Made by a program: the position numbers and the translations under genes. Shown here in pieces: positions 13,850 through 22,088 of a stretch of DNA of 28,973 nt (the first letter of the stretch is position 1; each line of letters starts with the position of its first letter). Source of the stretch: a virus; the IMG/VR virus record IMGVR_UViG_3300046507_000605, positions 1 through 28,973 of that record, one strand, 5' to 3'. The notes below the pieces were generated by a model, which saw nothing but the letters and a program-made list of their open reading frames with translations, was not told the origin of the DNA and ran no database searches.

Positions 13850-15227
13850 GCGAAGGCTCTACCTCTTTCTTTTCGAGCTCTTTATAACGCTGCAACCAAC
13901 CTTGGAACAGGTACCGGAATTTATTAGTGCCAATGTTACGACCTTTTGCAAATACTGATTGAATGACCTTGCCACCTTGCTCTGTATCCTCCGGATCATG
14001 CCAAAGGAATTCAACCACATCCGCATCCTGCTCAATACTGCCAGATTCTTTCAAATGCGATAGCTTTGGCTCTTCAGCATTCTCACTGTCACGTGTCATT
14101 TGGGATAGCAGGATGAAGCAGCACTTCATTTGGCGTGCGATTTGTTTTGCTGTTCCAGTAACTCGGCCGATAGCTTGATCTCGACGCTCACCTTTTTTCT
14201 GAGGGATGTTCATGATTTGAAGATAATCGACGATAATAGCAGCGATCTTACCGTGCTTTTTCTGAAGTCTTCGGGCTGTTGCTCGAACTTCCTCAATCGT
14301 TATTGCTGCTTTGTCCTGGATGTAGATCGGCAAGGATTTAAGTTCGGCATATGCGTCCTTAATTTTATCCATCTCTGCTGGAGTGAAGCCATCTTCTCCA
14401 CCTTTGTTAATAATCCGGTTATAACTGACTCCCGAAAGATTAGAGATAAGTCGGTCCTTCAATTCGTTTTCATCCATCTCCTGCGAGAAGACCAGAACTA
14501 TGCCGGCGTCCCTTGTATCAACCATAAGCATTTCCACTTCACGACGCTGCCGAGCGATGCCTACACCAAGTTGTAGAGCTTTTGCTGTCTTCCCAACTGA
14601 CGGACGTCCAGCAATGATATACAGCCATCCACGCCATATCTGTGCCCATCTATCGAATTGTTCAAATCCACTGAGCATCTTCTCTGCTTTGCTATTTAGA
14701 TGATCCATATAGCTCTGTTCAGTTTCCTCAAAGCTTTTCATACCGGATATCGCTTGAGGTCTGAGATCATCAACTACTTCTTCAATAGCTGCGAAATACT
14801 CTTCGTCGCTCTCATAATCTTCACGGGCAAGGTTTGAAATTTCCCTACCCTTCTCAGCTCCACGCCGTCCCAATGCCTTTGATCGAACAATATTGGCGTA
14901 ATGCTCTACATGTGATGCAGTAGGGCAACTGTCTATAAGCTTTGCAATGTAGCTCACATGTCCAATTTGGTCGATCATTTCACGATTAGCAAAGTGTGCT
15001 ACAACCTTTACGTGGAAAGGGTCTGATACAGAAACCCGATCGACTGCGATATTTCTGCGATAAAGATACTGCATAGTGCCGTAAATAAGTTGGTGCCGCT
15101 CATCAAGGAAATCTCGTTGCTCAAGATGGCTGATATCGTCCAGACAATCAGGCTTAAGCAGTACGGCTCCGAGAACAGATTGTTCAGCTTGTAGGTCGAA
15201 ATTATAGTCATCGCCAATCGAATTCAT
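13821..15227 (-). CDS. Replicative DNA helicase, DnaB-like
   Basis: 468 residues from ATG 15227 (AAGGAT upstream). Residues 8-110 are the DnaB N-terminal domain (DLQAEQSVLGAVLLKPDCLD). Residues 185-450 are the RecA-like motor: Walker A GRPSVGKT (207-214), FSQEM (248-252), and Walker B IIVDYLQI (331-338), followed by LSQMTR and KESGSIEQDAD. It unwinds phage DNA ahead of the polymerase. It overlaps the DnaD-like gene by 20 bases; together they make a phage initiator-plus-helicase module. A loader may be provided by the host or by that neighbour. Confidence 0.93.
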   Translation of the reverse strand: MNSIGDDYNFDLQAEQSVLGAVLLKPDCLDDISHLEQRDFLDERHQLIYGTMQYLYRRNIAVDRVSVSDPFHVKVVAHFANREMIDQIGHVSYIAKLIDSCPTASHVEHYANIVRSKALGRRGAEKGREISNLAREDYESDEEYFAAIEEVVDDLRPQAISGMKSFEETEQSYMDHLNSKAEKMLSGFEQFDRWAQIWRGWLYIIAGRPSVGKTAKALQLGVGIARQRREVEMLMVDTRDAGIVLVFSQEMDENELKDRLISNLSGVSYNRIINKGGEDGFTPAEMDKIKDAYAELKSLPIYIQDKAAITIEEVRATARRLQKKHGKIAAIIVDYLQIMNIPQKKGERRDQAIGRVTGTAKQIARQMKCCFILLSQMTRDSENAEEPKLSHLKESGSIEQDADVVEFLWHDPEDTEQGGKVIQSVFAKGRNIGTNKFRYLFQGWLQRYKELEKKEVEPSRDKKKTYRK

Positions 15228-15948
15228 CCGGATCCTTCCCCTCTTCAACCCATCGTTGGAAATCAACATCTTTATTGCGAGAACTGATGGCTTTATCTGA
15301 TGCCTTAACTGGCTGTTTACCCATCACACGTTCAACAACCCAATTCAGAATTGCTCGATAGTCACTGGCATACTTTTTGCCGTTACTACCTTTGTAGTTA
15401 TCGAGCACAGCAATCATTTTGAGTGCGTTGTCTTCACCATGCTGCTCGACCAAGGTTTGGTATTCTTTTTCTGTTAGAGTGACGAATTCAGCATATGTTT
15501 GTTTAATATCTTTTTTCTTTTCATTCTTATCATTCTTGTTTGTACCCAGTGACTGTTTACTGACTGTTACTTTGGCGTTACTTTCATTCTCGTTTATCTG
15601 GAAAACATCCCAGTTTATAAGGGTTACAAGTGTATACTTGCTGTTACCATTTTCGACGACTAACATTTGGGCGTTTTTCATCCAATTGAGCATCTCAGTA
15701 ACTGTTTTTGGATTCGGTTCTTTCCATAATCCGCGCTCATACCAGCCAATACCATTAGCGATTTTTCGGATAGATGTAAGATGCTGACCCCGCTTAATCA
15801 ATAATTTAGAACCATCGGTCATAGGTATCTCGGCATCATCATGATTCACTTTGTACTTTAACCATTGCCATAACCGATGGTACAAGGGAGGCATCTGCCA
15901 AATATCACTCTGCAATTCCTGGCGATGATCCTTGATGTATCCCTGCAT
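15208..15948 (-). CDS. DnaD-like replication initiator
   Basis: 246 residues. The N-terminal ~110 residues are a winged-helix replisome-organiser domain: MQGYIKDHRQELQSDIW, then a segment with LTSIRKIANGIGWYERG and KTVTEMLNWM as the HTH. A lysine-rich linker follows. Residues ~150-215 resemble the DnaD C-terminal domain, ending in the YKGSNGKKYASDYRAILNWV signature. Such proteins bind a phage origin and recruit the helicase; its gene overlaps dnaB. GGTGATATGGT precedes ATG. Confidence 0.85.
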   Translation of the reverse strand: MQGYIKDHRQELQSDIWQMPPLYHRLWQWLKYKVNHDDAEIPMTDGSKLLIKRGQHLTSIRKIANGIGWYERGLWKEPNPKTVTEMLNWMKNAQMLVVENGNSKYTLVTLINWDVFQINENESNAKVTVSKQSLGTNKNDKNEKKKDIKQTYAEFVTLTEKEYQTLVEQHGEDNALKMIAVLDNYKGSNGKKYASDYRAILNWVVERVMGKQPVKASDKAISSRNKDVDFQRWVEEGKDPDEFDWR

Positions 15949-15964
15949 ACCATATCACCAACGT

Positions 15965-16537
15965 TCATTTCGCAATTTCTGTAAAGTAATCTGTAATCCG
16001 TTCGGCGACATCCTTGTTCAACTCATAGCGGCTGCGTCCGTCCCAAGTGGTGACCAACCGTTCAATGTCAATCCGCAAGCGCTGCTCGTGGTCGATTGGT
16101 TCTTCGATGGTGTAGCCGTATTGGAGAGCGTTGACTAGTTGAATGAAACCATCTTTTTTTATTGCGTAATTGTTCAAAGTTCCTTCTGCATCAGTGGCGT
16201 CTGCTCTGCCCCCATGTGCAATCAACCATGCAGCTTCATCAACCGTGTGACCTACTGCTTCTAGTTTCTTCATCGCTTCTGCGATCTCTTTAGGCAGAAC
16301 AACCTTCTTGCCTTTCCGCACCTCTGTCAACTCCCGTTGCAGATGTACCACATTATCCGTCAGGCGATCTGCAGCAACTACTGCCCGTTCTTCGTCCTCT
16401 GTTGAAATCTTCAGCTCAGTCTCGAGAGTATCGATATGACTGAGCAGTTGCAGGATAGTATCTCGTCCGTACCTTTGAACACTTTGCATGCTGGCAGAGT
16501 TTCGGATCGACTCCATGTACTCAAGCGATTGTCTCAA
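15965..16537 (-). CDS. Hypothetical phage protein with coiled-coil segment
   Basis: About 190 residues. TTG at 16537 is chosen because GGAGG lies 8 bases before it; ATG at 16552 and a longer frame to 16585 would put the ribosome site inside the gene. The N-terminal half is helical with a likely coiled coil (ILQLLSHIDTLETELKIS, then VVHLQRELTEVRKGK). The C-terminal half is mixed, with KLEAVGHTVDEAAWLI. No enzyme motif is seen. Overlaps the end of the upstream 99-residue gene. Confidence 0.65.
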   Translation of the reverse strand: MRQSLEYMESIRNSASMQSVQRYGRDTILQLLSHIDTLETELKISTEDEERAVVAADRLTDNVVHLQRELTEVRKGKKVVLPKEIAEAMKKLEAVGHTVDEAAWLIAHGGRADATDAEGTLNNYAIKKDGFIQLVNALQYGYTIEEPIDHEQRLRIDIERLVTTWDGRSRYELNKDVAERITDYFTEIAK

Positions 16538-16820
16538 CTTGGTCGCCTCCATCCGGTTTGGCTGCTTCCCAATCAAATTCAGCACTGATCATTTGCTCTA
16601 TCCGTTTGATCTCTTCATGAAGTTCCAAAAGTGTCTGGGCCGTGGACTGCATGATTTTCTGTTTAATAACTGCATTTAATGCTGATTTAATATTCGTGTA
16701 GAAGCCGAGTGTTTTGAAGGTTTCTCTCTCGTGCTTATCCTTGTTGCCTGTATATTCTTTCAAGATGAACTGCATTGAGTCTGACTCCAGGTATAGCTGG
16801 CCTTCGATGTGGACTTTCAT
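16521..16820 (-). CDS. Hypothetical protein, 99 residues
   Basis: Perfect ribosome site GGAGGTG before ATG. The product starts with beta-strand-like MKVHIEGQLYLESDSMQFIL and then a helical part rich in Q, K and E, ending GGDQVETIA. No family recognised. Located between the metallo-beta-lactamase-fold gene and the coiled-coil gene. Confidence 0.7.
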   Translation of the reverse strand: MKVHIEGQLYLESDSMQFILKEYTGNKDKHERETFKTLGFYTNIKSALNAVIKQKIMQSTAQTLLELHEEIKRIEQMISAEFDWEAAKPDGGDQVETIA

Positions 16821-16821
16821 T

Positions 16822-17574
16822 TTAAAGCACCTCCAATTCGTAATGTTTTCCTTCGAGCAGCCCCTTCGCTTTAAGAGCTCTTTTCACTGTTCCCCTAGCG
16901 AGCGCCGGCATATTGTTGTTACTGGACATGTGGGTTAAATAGATCCGTTCCCCGCGCCCCTTGACCAGCTGTGCGAGGGCCGCTGCTGCGGAATCATTTG
17001 ATAAGTGCCCGATGTCGGAGAGTATCCGCTGCTGTAGGTGTTTGTTGTATTCTCCGTTCAGTAGCATATCCTGGTCGTGGTTACATTCGAATACGTAGAT
17101 GTCGCTATTCCCCATAGCCTGCATCATCTCTTCAGTCACACAGCCCGTATCCATCATCACGCTGACCTTGCAGTCCTTGCCTTGTATTGCGAACCCCAGT
17201 GGCTCCATTGCGTCGTGTGAGACGTTGAATGCTGTGATGAACATGTGGTTCGGTAGGCTGAAAGCATCGAAGCAGATTGGCTTGCTGGGCTTGATGATGC
17301 GGCCAGTGTCCAGCCGCTTGAGCTCCTTCAATGTCCCTTCGCTGGCGTATACCGGAATCTTGTATTTGTCCGCGAATCCAAGGCCCTGGCAATGATCCTT
17401 GTGCTCGTGTGTAATCCATATAGAGTGGATCTTCGTCGGATCAATTCCAGCAGCGAGCAGGATCTTCTCGACCTTTGTCTTAGGTAGGCCGATATCAACC
17501 ATGATTGTGATGCTGCCGTTGCTGATTGTGACGCAGTTTCCATCTGAGCCAGTGGCGTGGATTTTAACGTCCAT
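16822..17574 (-). CDS. Metallo-beta-lactamase-fold hydrolase (YycJ/WalJ-like)
   Basis: 250 residues with the MBL fold throughout. The metal motif HEHKDH spans residues 56-61. The nearby GSDGNCVTI start and a SHDAMEPLGF segment with a DTG(C) turn are as in YycJ/WalJ proteins, which have been linked to DNA repair and 5'-exonuclease activity. Placed just after RecT and the SMC-like ATPase, it may process DNA ends for recombination (inference). GGAGTAAGGC precedes ATG. Confidence 0.88.
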   Translation of the reverse strand: MDVKIHATGSDGNCVTISNGSITIMVDIGLPKTKVEKILLAAGIDPTKIHSIWITHEHKDHCQGLGFADKYKIPVYASEGTLKELKRLDTGRIIKPSKPICFDAFSLPNHMFITAFNVSHDAMEPLGFAIQGKDCKVSVMMDTGCVTEEMMQAMGNSDIYVFECNHDQDMLLNGEYNKHLQQRILSDIGHLSNDSAAAALAQLVKGRGERIYLTHMSSNNNMPALARGTVKRALKAKGLLEGKHYELEVL

Positions 17575-17577
17575 GCC

Positions 17578-18486
17578 TTACTCCAACTCGTCGCCGGCAG
17601 AATCAAGTTGCAACTTCAAAATCTTAATGAGACCAGTGATCTCAGCAACAGTAGCCTTATCGCCTTTAATTTTGAGGTTCTCTCGGATGTATTCAGCCTG
17701 CACCTTCTTATCAGTGACGCCGAGCTTTTGGAATAACTCTCCGACTTCTTTCCATTTAGCTTCAACAGGATCGGCAACTGGCTCAGATGGCGCTTGTTGA
17801 GCTGCTGCAGCATTGACTTCTGCCGTGATATCTTTCCGTTGAGGCTCCTGCTGTGCATAGCCTTCTGGTGTGTTCATTGACTCCATGTTCTCTTCCACAA
17901 CAGAAGCGATATCGTATTGTGCTTTAATCGATCGGAAGCCTACATGCTTCTTGAACATATCCGGATCAGGCGAGCCGTCTTCCATCTTCCAGAATTTCTG
18001 ATTCTGGCCTTTAAGCATCTTCTGCACTTCCATGACATCCATTAAGACAATAACTGGCTTGTGGCCATCACGTTTGGCGATAGAATACGCTGCGATTACC
18101 TTGCCTCGAGGGAACTTAACCTTGTGTTGAATCTTAACAACGATACCCTCATCATCAGTCTCAGCTTCAAACGTATCAGCTTCGTTTTCGCATACCACTT
18201 GGTTAAATACGCCTTGATAGCCTGGCGATTTTTTCGCTAAAGAGAGTAACCCTTCATATGAAACCCGACTGTCGAGCTTGCCGCCGTACAAGATCGGGAA
18301 AGCGTGCTTCAATGCCGGGTCTAGACCCATTCGATTGCATTGGTACATGAATAGGTTGAATTGTGGAATGGTTAAGTCTTTGCCGATTGTTTCTTTCATT
18401 GTCATGAGCTCATTAGCTCCAAAGTCACCGATCTGTACGATTTGATTAAGCTCTGTTGCGACTTGAATTTGATTGTTAGTTGTCAT
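17578..18486 (-). CDS. recT: RecT-type single-strand annealing recombinase
   Basis: 302 residues. The annealase core (residues ~25-215) has the family pattern: TIPQFNLFMYQCNRMGLDP, then LDSRVSYEGLLSLAKKSPGY and VLMDVMEV. A low-complexity linker (EVNAAAAQQAPSEPVADP) leads to a C-terminal helical region. It anneals complementary single strands during phage recombination. The SMC-like ATPase directly upstream and the MBL-fold enzyme downstream form a likely recombination cassette; no RecE-type exonuclease is visible. Confidence 0.9.
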   Translation of the reverse strand: MTTNNQIQVATELNQIVQIGDFGANELMTMKETIGKDLTIPQFNLFMYQCNRMGLDPALKHAFPILYGGKLDSRVSYEGLLSLAKKSPGYQGVFNQVVCENEADTFEAETDDEGIVVKIQHKVKFPRGKVIAAYSIAKRDGHKPVIVLMDVMEVQKMLKGQNQKFWKMEDGSPDPDMFKKHVGFRSIKAQYDIASVVEENMESMNTPEGYAQQEPQRKDITAEVNAAAAQQAPSEPVADPVEAKWKEVGELFQKLGVTDKKVQAEYIRENLKIKGDKATVAEITGLIKILKLQLDSAGDELE

Positions 18487-18488
18487 GT

Positions 18489-20033
18489 TTATTTACTCAC
18501 TCCGTCCACTTCAATTTTTAACTCTTGATCCGGCACCGCGCGTCCAGTGATAACCTGGTCATAAGCTGTGATCTTCCCTGTGTACTCACCAACGTTATCA
18601 ATGAATACCGGTGCGATGATGCCTGTTTGTTTATGAAGGACTTCGGTCAGTTCCAGACCTGCTGCGATCTTCTCTCCTGTGGAAAGGAACTGATAGTCCT
18701 TACCGTCCATCTGGATGCTGAAGTCTGGTTCGTATGCGTCATTGGTCTTCACAAATTTGAACAGTCGAACTGATAAGCGAGTAAACTTCGATTCGATCTC
18801 TGCAGCCTGCAGCTCAGCTTCCTTGGCTTTGTAGGCTTTAATTGCATCAAGGATAAGAGTGGATCCACGGAGGCTTTCAAGCGTTGCTGCTTCGATATTT
18901 TTTGTTTGCTTAAGCTCTTCTTCAAAGCGGGCTCGGTCCTTATGAGCTTTGATTTTATCCAGGATAAGAGTCCATGCATCTTCAAGTGCTTGGGACTTGG
19001 CTTGTTGCTCGGCTATGTCGATTAGCGTTGCGGCTTCTAGCTCTGCTTGGGCCGCCTTCTTCTTATCCACTAGCGCAGCGTGCTTGGCTTTGTAAGAATC
19101 AATCCGTTTCTGTTTCTCAGCAGTGACTGCCTCGACCGCGTCATCCTGTAGTAGTTGTTTGCAAGTCCGACAAGTATCTTGGATAGGCTCATCTTTCAAG
19201 ATCGGCCATGCTGCCTTAGATTCCTCGACTTGATTCGAAATTGACCGATAAGCGAATTCGATATCGCGGTAACGATTGTTGTTCTCCCAAGCGTCAGCGA
19301 CAATCTGGTCTTCTTTGACGAACACAGCCTTAGCAGCTGCCGCTTCTGCTTCAAGTTCCTCCAAGTTACCTTCTACAGTCGGCATCTTTTCGAGCATTTC
19401 TTTGAGCTTCTTAACTGCACCGACCGCTTCGGTGTTTGCTTTTTCGCTTTGCGTCTTATCCTGCTTGTGCTTTCTTTCTAGATCAGATATGGAGTGCTTT
19501 TTGAGCAGCGGTTCGAGCTTCTCGGAGTAAGTCTGCGCCAATTCCACTAAGACGGTTTTATTAAGCGGCGGCGTAGCACCCTTCATTAATAACTCACGCT
19601 GTTTGGTCCAGTTAAGGTTGAAGAAGCAAGCCGGGAAGTATAAGGACATGAATTCGTCTTGCGTTATGAGTGCAGCTACAGCAGCGTTGAAGTCCGATGC
19701 TGATTTCGGAATGTCATTTATATAGAAGTTGTTTTTCTTCTTCTCATCGATCTCTCGAGCAAATTTGTACTCAGTGCCGTCGATTGAGAGCAGGATTGAA
19801 GCAAAGACCCGATCATATTCGTAGTTGGTTGGTCGCGGACTGTATTTGTCTTTGGTGTAGTCGTTGCCTAGGAGATCCTTGCCCCATAGTATCCAAACTG
19901 GCGCTGTGCCGATTGATGATTTACCTTCGCCGTTCTGTCCGGAGAGGTTTGTTACAGTTTTAAACTTAACAGTGAGATTCTTGATGCCGGCGAAGTTGAT
20001 GAGTTGTTCTTCGATTAAGCGGATCACTGGCAT
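18489..20033 (-). CDS. SMC/Rad50/SbcC-like ATPase with zinc hook
   Basis: 514 residues. Walker A GQNGEGKS lies at 32-39. A coiled-coil middle (~180-420) contains CRTC (C288, C291), a zinc hook. The ABC signature LSTGEKIAAG is at 450-459 and Walker B APVFIDN at 474-480. In place of the usual acidic residue after the aspartate there is N480. It is a small Rad50-like ATPase for DNA ends, likely working with the recombinase or a nuclease not identified here. Its start overlaps the previous stop by one base (TAATG). Confidence 0.88.
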   Translation of the reverse strand: MPVIRLIEEQLINFAGIKNLTVKFKTVTNLSGQNGEGKSSIGTAPVWILWGKDLLGNDYTKDKYSPRPTNYEYDRVFASILLSIDGTEYKFAREIDEKKKNNFYINDIPKSASDFNAAVAALITQDEFMSLYFPACFFNLNWTKQRELLMKGATPPLNKTVLVELAQTYSEKLEPLLKKHSISDLERKHKQDKTQSEKANTEAVGAVKKLKEMLEKMPTVEGNLEELEAEAAAAKAVFVKEDQIVADAWENNNRYRDIEFAYRSISNQVEESKAAWPILKDEPIQDTCRTCKQLLQDDAVEAVTAEKQKRIDSYKAKHAALVDKKKAAQAELEAATLIDIAEQQAKSQALEDAWTLILDKIKAHKDRARFEEELKQTKNIEAATLESLRGSTLILDAIKAYKAKEAELQAAEIESKFTRLSVRLFKFVKTNDAYEPDFSIQMDGKDYQFLSTGEKIAAGLELTEVLHKQTGIIAPVFIDNVGEYTGKITAYDQVITGRAVPDQELKIEVDGVSK

Positions 20034-20284
20034 TAGGCGCTCACCTCTTCAACAGGACCATCGACAGCGATCGTCTTCCATTCGACCTGGCAAGCTAGTT
20101 TTTCGATCGTGAAGATCGTTTCACCGTCTTCGTTCAGCAAATCGAACTCGATAGTACCAACGGTGCTTTTATCAACGATCTCGATTACTACCTCGCCGTT
20201 TACTTCTTCGCCGACAGCAAACTTCTGCTGTTCATCTCCCTTGTGAACCGTAACTGATTGAATAACTCGAGCTTCTTCAACCAC
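20033..20284 (-). CDS. Hypothetical protein, 83 residues
   Basis: GTG at 20284 is chosen because GAGGAGG lies 7 bases before it; the longer frame to 20353 starts in non-coding sequence. The product is beta-rich (ARVIQSVTVHKGDEQQKFAV and VNGEVVIEIVDKSTVGTIEF), perhaps a small barrel. No family recognised. Coupled to the SMC-like gene by a one-base overlap. Confidence 0.65.
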   Translation of the reverse strand: MVEEARVIQSVTVHKGDEQQKFAVGEEVNGEVVIEIVDKSTVGTIEFDLLNEDGETIFTIEKLACQVEWKTIAVDGPVEEVSA

Positions 20285-20431
20285 TGAAATTCCTCCTCTA
20301 AACCATGATTTCGGGCTCAAAATCCCGATTTTGGCAAAAAAATAATAAGCCATGCGCTTTTGAACTATTTATTGAACCTTATTTGGTTCTCACAATTCCT
20401 CGTCTAGCAGCCATCATTGCTACAATCAAAC

Positions 20432-20545
20432 TTAGGTATTCCGCGCGTCTTCTTCAATACTTCTGTTTTTGCGAACCAGTTTAGCTCTAACCTGTCTAGG
20501 TTCGGGTGTTATGCCAAGATGCTTTCTTCGTCTTGCTTCACCCAT
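20432..20545 (-). CDS. MGEARRRK-type small protein, apparently frameshifted
   Basis: A 37-codon gene overlapping the previous stop by 8 bases, with GAGAGGTG before ATG. It starts MGEARRRKHLGITPEPRQVR, closely similar to the 54-residue gene at 8493-8657. It ends early after ARNT. In the -1 frame the sequence just downstream encodes RRRAEYLSLIVAMMAARRG up to about 20379. This matches the second half of the paralogue (RRMSAAMLGVLMAAL). So it is probably a one-base-shifted copy: a broken gene, a sequencing error, or a genuinely short form. Confidence 0.5.
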   Translation of the reverse strand: MGEARRRKHLGITPEPRQVRAKLVRKNRSIEEDARNT

Positions 20546-20972
20546 TTAATTCACCTCTCACAAATGAAGGTCTTACTATGTCTTGTTCAAGCCCTGCAAT
20601 TTCTTGGTTGAGCCAAACATCGTGAGTCGGATCTACCTCACCACTGAGGCGAAACTTACAAAGGTTATTCCAGTGCTTCACCGATTCAACCTTGGCAGAC
20701 CGCATCTGCTCAACGTCCACCGGCTCCATGATGAGATTAACTAGCTCGAAAAATTCATCTTCGCTTACCCCTTGCTGCTTATGTAGATCGTGTTGCTTGT
20801 GTAGGTAGTTCAGTTTGTTGCGTCTGACTCTCATCGTGTTGAGCTGCTGCTTATTAGCCCGGTACTGCTCACGAGCATGTTTCGCTTTGGCGGGATCGCG
20901 ATCTGCCTTGGCTCTCTCTTCAAGTTGGAGGAAGAACATGCATCTGTTCATTACTCTTTGAATGCCGGTCAT
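20538..20972 (-). CDS. Hypothetical phage protein, 144 residues
   Basis: ATG at 20972 has GGGAGGCG 5 bases upstream; the frame extends to 20987. The product is rich in K, R, E and Q and almost wholly helical, with a likely coiled coil (AREQYRANKQQLNTMRVR). A conserved-looking acidic segment follows, SEDEFFELVNLIMEP. No family recognised. Second gene of the early operon, directly after abrB. Confidence 0.65.
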   Translation of the reverse strand: MTGIQRVMNRCMFFLQLEERAKADRDPAKAKHAREQYRANKQQLNTMRVRRNKLNYLHKQHDLHKQQGVSEDEFFELVNLIMEPVDVEQMRSAKVESVKHWNNLCKFRLSGEVDPTHDVWLNQEIAGLEQDIVRPSFVRGELNG

Positions 20973-20991
20973 CGAATCGCCTCCCAATCTT

Positions 20992-21237
20992 TTAAGCTTT
21001 GATTTGACCTACGCAGCTGCCGCAGATCAATTTACCGTTAACCAGCTTTTCAATATTGTCGTTGCTCCCACACAAGACGCATCCAGGACGGTATTTCTTA
21101 AGAACAATGCGATCGTTCTCTACGAAAAACTCCAATGCATCATCTTTTGTATCCAAGCCCATCGTTCTACGCAATTCAATCGGGATAACCACCCGTCCTA
21201 GTTCATCAAGTTTACGAACAACACCAGTTGCTTTCAT
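20992..21237 (-). CDS. abrB: AbrB-family regulator with C-terminal zinc-binding tail
   Basis: 81 residues, first gene of the early operon. Residues 1-52 match Bacillus AbrB closely: MKATGVVRKLDELGRVVIPI, then ELRRTMGLDTKDDALEFFV and IVLKKYRPG. The remaining ~28 residues carry two CxxC pairs (CVLCG, CGSCV), a zinc-ribbon-like tail replacing the AbrB multimerisation part. AAGGAG precedes ATG. AbrB proteins repress many transition-state genes. A phage copy made first after induction could alter host state or its own operon (inference). Confidence 0.9.
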   Translation of the reverse strand: MKATGVVRKLDELGRVVIPIELRRTMGLDTKDDALEFFVENDRIVLKKYRPGCVLCGSNDNIEKLVNGKLICGSCVGQIKA

Positions 21238-21303
21238 ATGTTTTTGCTCCTTAAATTTTGGATTTGTTTTTTTTGGGGATACACATCAGACTTTTTGGAT
21301 ATC

Positions 21304-21332
21304 ATTTTATTGAATGACACTAAAAATGTCAT
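21304..21332 (-). promoter_or_regulatory. Early (lytic) promoter with operator
   Basis: On the minus strand ATGACA, 17 bases, TAAAAT, about 65 bases before abrB. An inverted repeat TGACA-N7-TGTCA (21315-21331) covers the -35 and part of the spacer. This should drive the whole leftward early operon and be closed by the CI-like repressor (inference). Confidence 0.75.
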
Positions 21333-21647
21333 TTAGATTAAAAAAATAAGCTTTAATTCGGTTTATGTTTGTTTAACAAGCAAATTTTACGAACGTATAT
21401 TCTCTTGTGCTATTTTAACAAGCATAATATAATTTCATTAAACCAAAAGCCAACAATTGTAATCATTTCCGTATCTGCGAAATATGGAAATGACAGTAAG
21501 CTCAAAACTGAGAGATACAACCCTCCTTCATATGTAAGCTGCCTATCGTATTCTCGGGAGCTTATTTTGTCATGTGTTGGAAATTCACCACCTTTTTGCT
21601 TTCGTGAACTGATATTACCATGCCTTCCAGAATACCGCAAGTCCTAA
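21333..21647. other. Divergent intergenic region between early and repressor promoters
   Basis: About 315 bases, AT-rich, without a convincing gene. Overlapping frames exist on both strands (up to 92 codons), but none has a ribosome site with correct spacing. AAGGAGGG on the minus strand near 21525 touches a TTG and is not usable in an ordinary way. A TAAGCT-AGCTTA inverted repeat lies at about 21533-21562. Confidence 0.4.
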
Positions 21648-21676
21648 TTGACATTAATAATGTCATTTTTTTAAAA
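21648..21676 (+). promoter_or_regulatory. Repressor promoter with operator
   Basis: TTGACA (21648-21653), 17 bases, TTAAAA (21671-21676). A perfect inverted repeat with single-base centre, TGACATTA-A-TAATGTCA (21649-21665), overlaps the -35. The early promoter carries the same half-site, so the repressor probably binds both and autoregulates. Confidence 0.75.
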
Positions 21677-21707
21677 GCAATCCCTTTGAAAAGGATGATG
21701 ATATATC

Positions 21708-22088
21708 TTGGAAACATCAGCAAAACAAACTCTGGGTACTCGGCTAACTATGCTGCGCAAGAAAAAAGGGTACACACAAGCATGGATGGCAGAAACACTA
21801 GAAATGTCTCGTTCTAATTATGGCGGATACGAACTAGATCGCATCCAACCGCCTTCAGAGGCTCTTAATAAAATTGCTGCACTTTTAGACACAACAATGG
21901 ATTTCCTAATCGGAAATACAGATATCTCTGTAAAAGCTGACGCAGAAGATCGATTCATTGACTCATTGGATCTTGCTGACGAGGCCATCATGGAGAAGTT
22001 CAACTTGACGCTTGATGGCCAGACTTTAACTCCGGACCAAATGAAAACAATGATTACTGTTCTTCGTGCTTTGAAGCAGCAGAAGTAG
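21708..22088 (+). CDS. Cro/CI-type phage repressor
   Basis: 126 residues starting at TTG 21708. Residues 8-63 are a classical Xre-type HTH: LGTRLTMLRKKKGYTQAWMA, then SRSNYGGYELDRIQPPSEAL and LLDTTMDFLIGN. The C-terminal ~60 residues are helical, with TLTPDQMKTMITVLRALK; there is no peptidase domain, so induction is not by self-cleavage. It diverges from the early operon and is the probable lysogeny repressor. Both operators share TGACAYTA half-sites. Confidence 0.88.
   Translation: METSAKQTLGTRLTMLRKKKGYTQAWMAETLEMSRSNYGGYELDRIQPPSEALNKIAALLDTTMDFLIGNTDISVKADAEDRFIDSLDLADEAIMEKFNLTLDGQTLTPDQMKTMITVLRALKQQK

Noticed and set aside
21369-21647. Overlapping frames on both strands between the divergent promoters
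   Set aside because: No ribosome site at proper distance; AT-rich promoter region. A 36-codon hydrophobic minus frame after AAGGAGGG is too close to its TTG to be credible.
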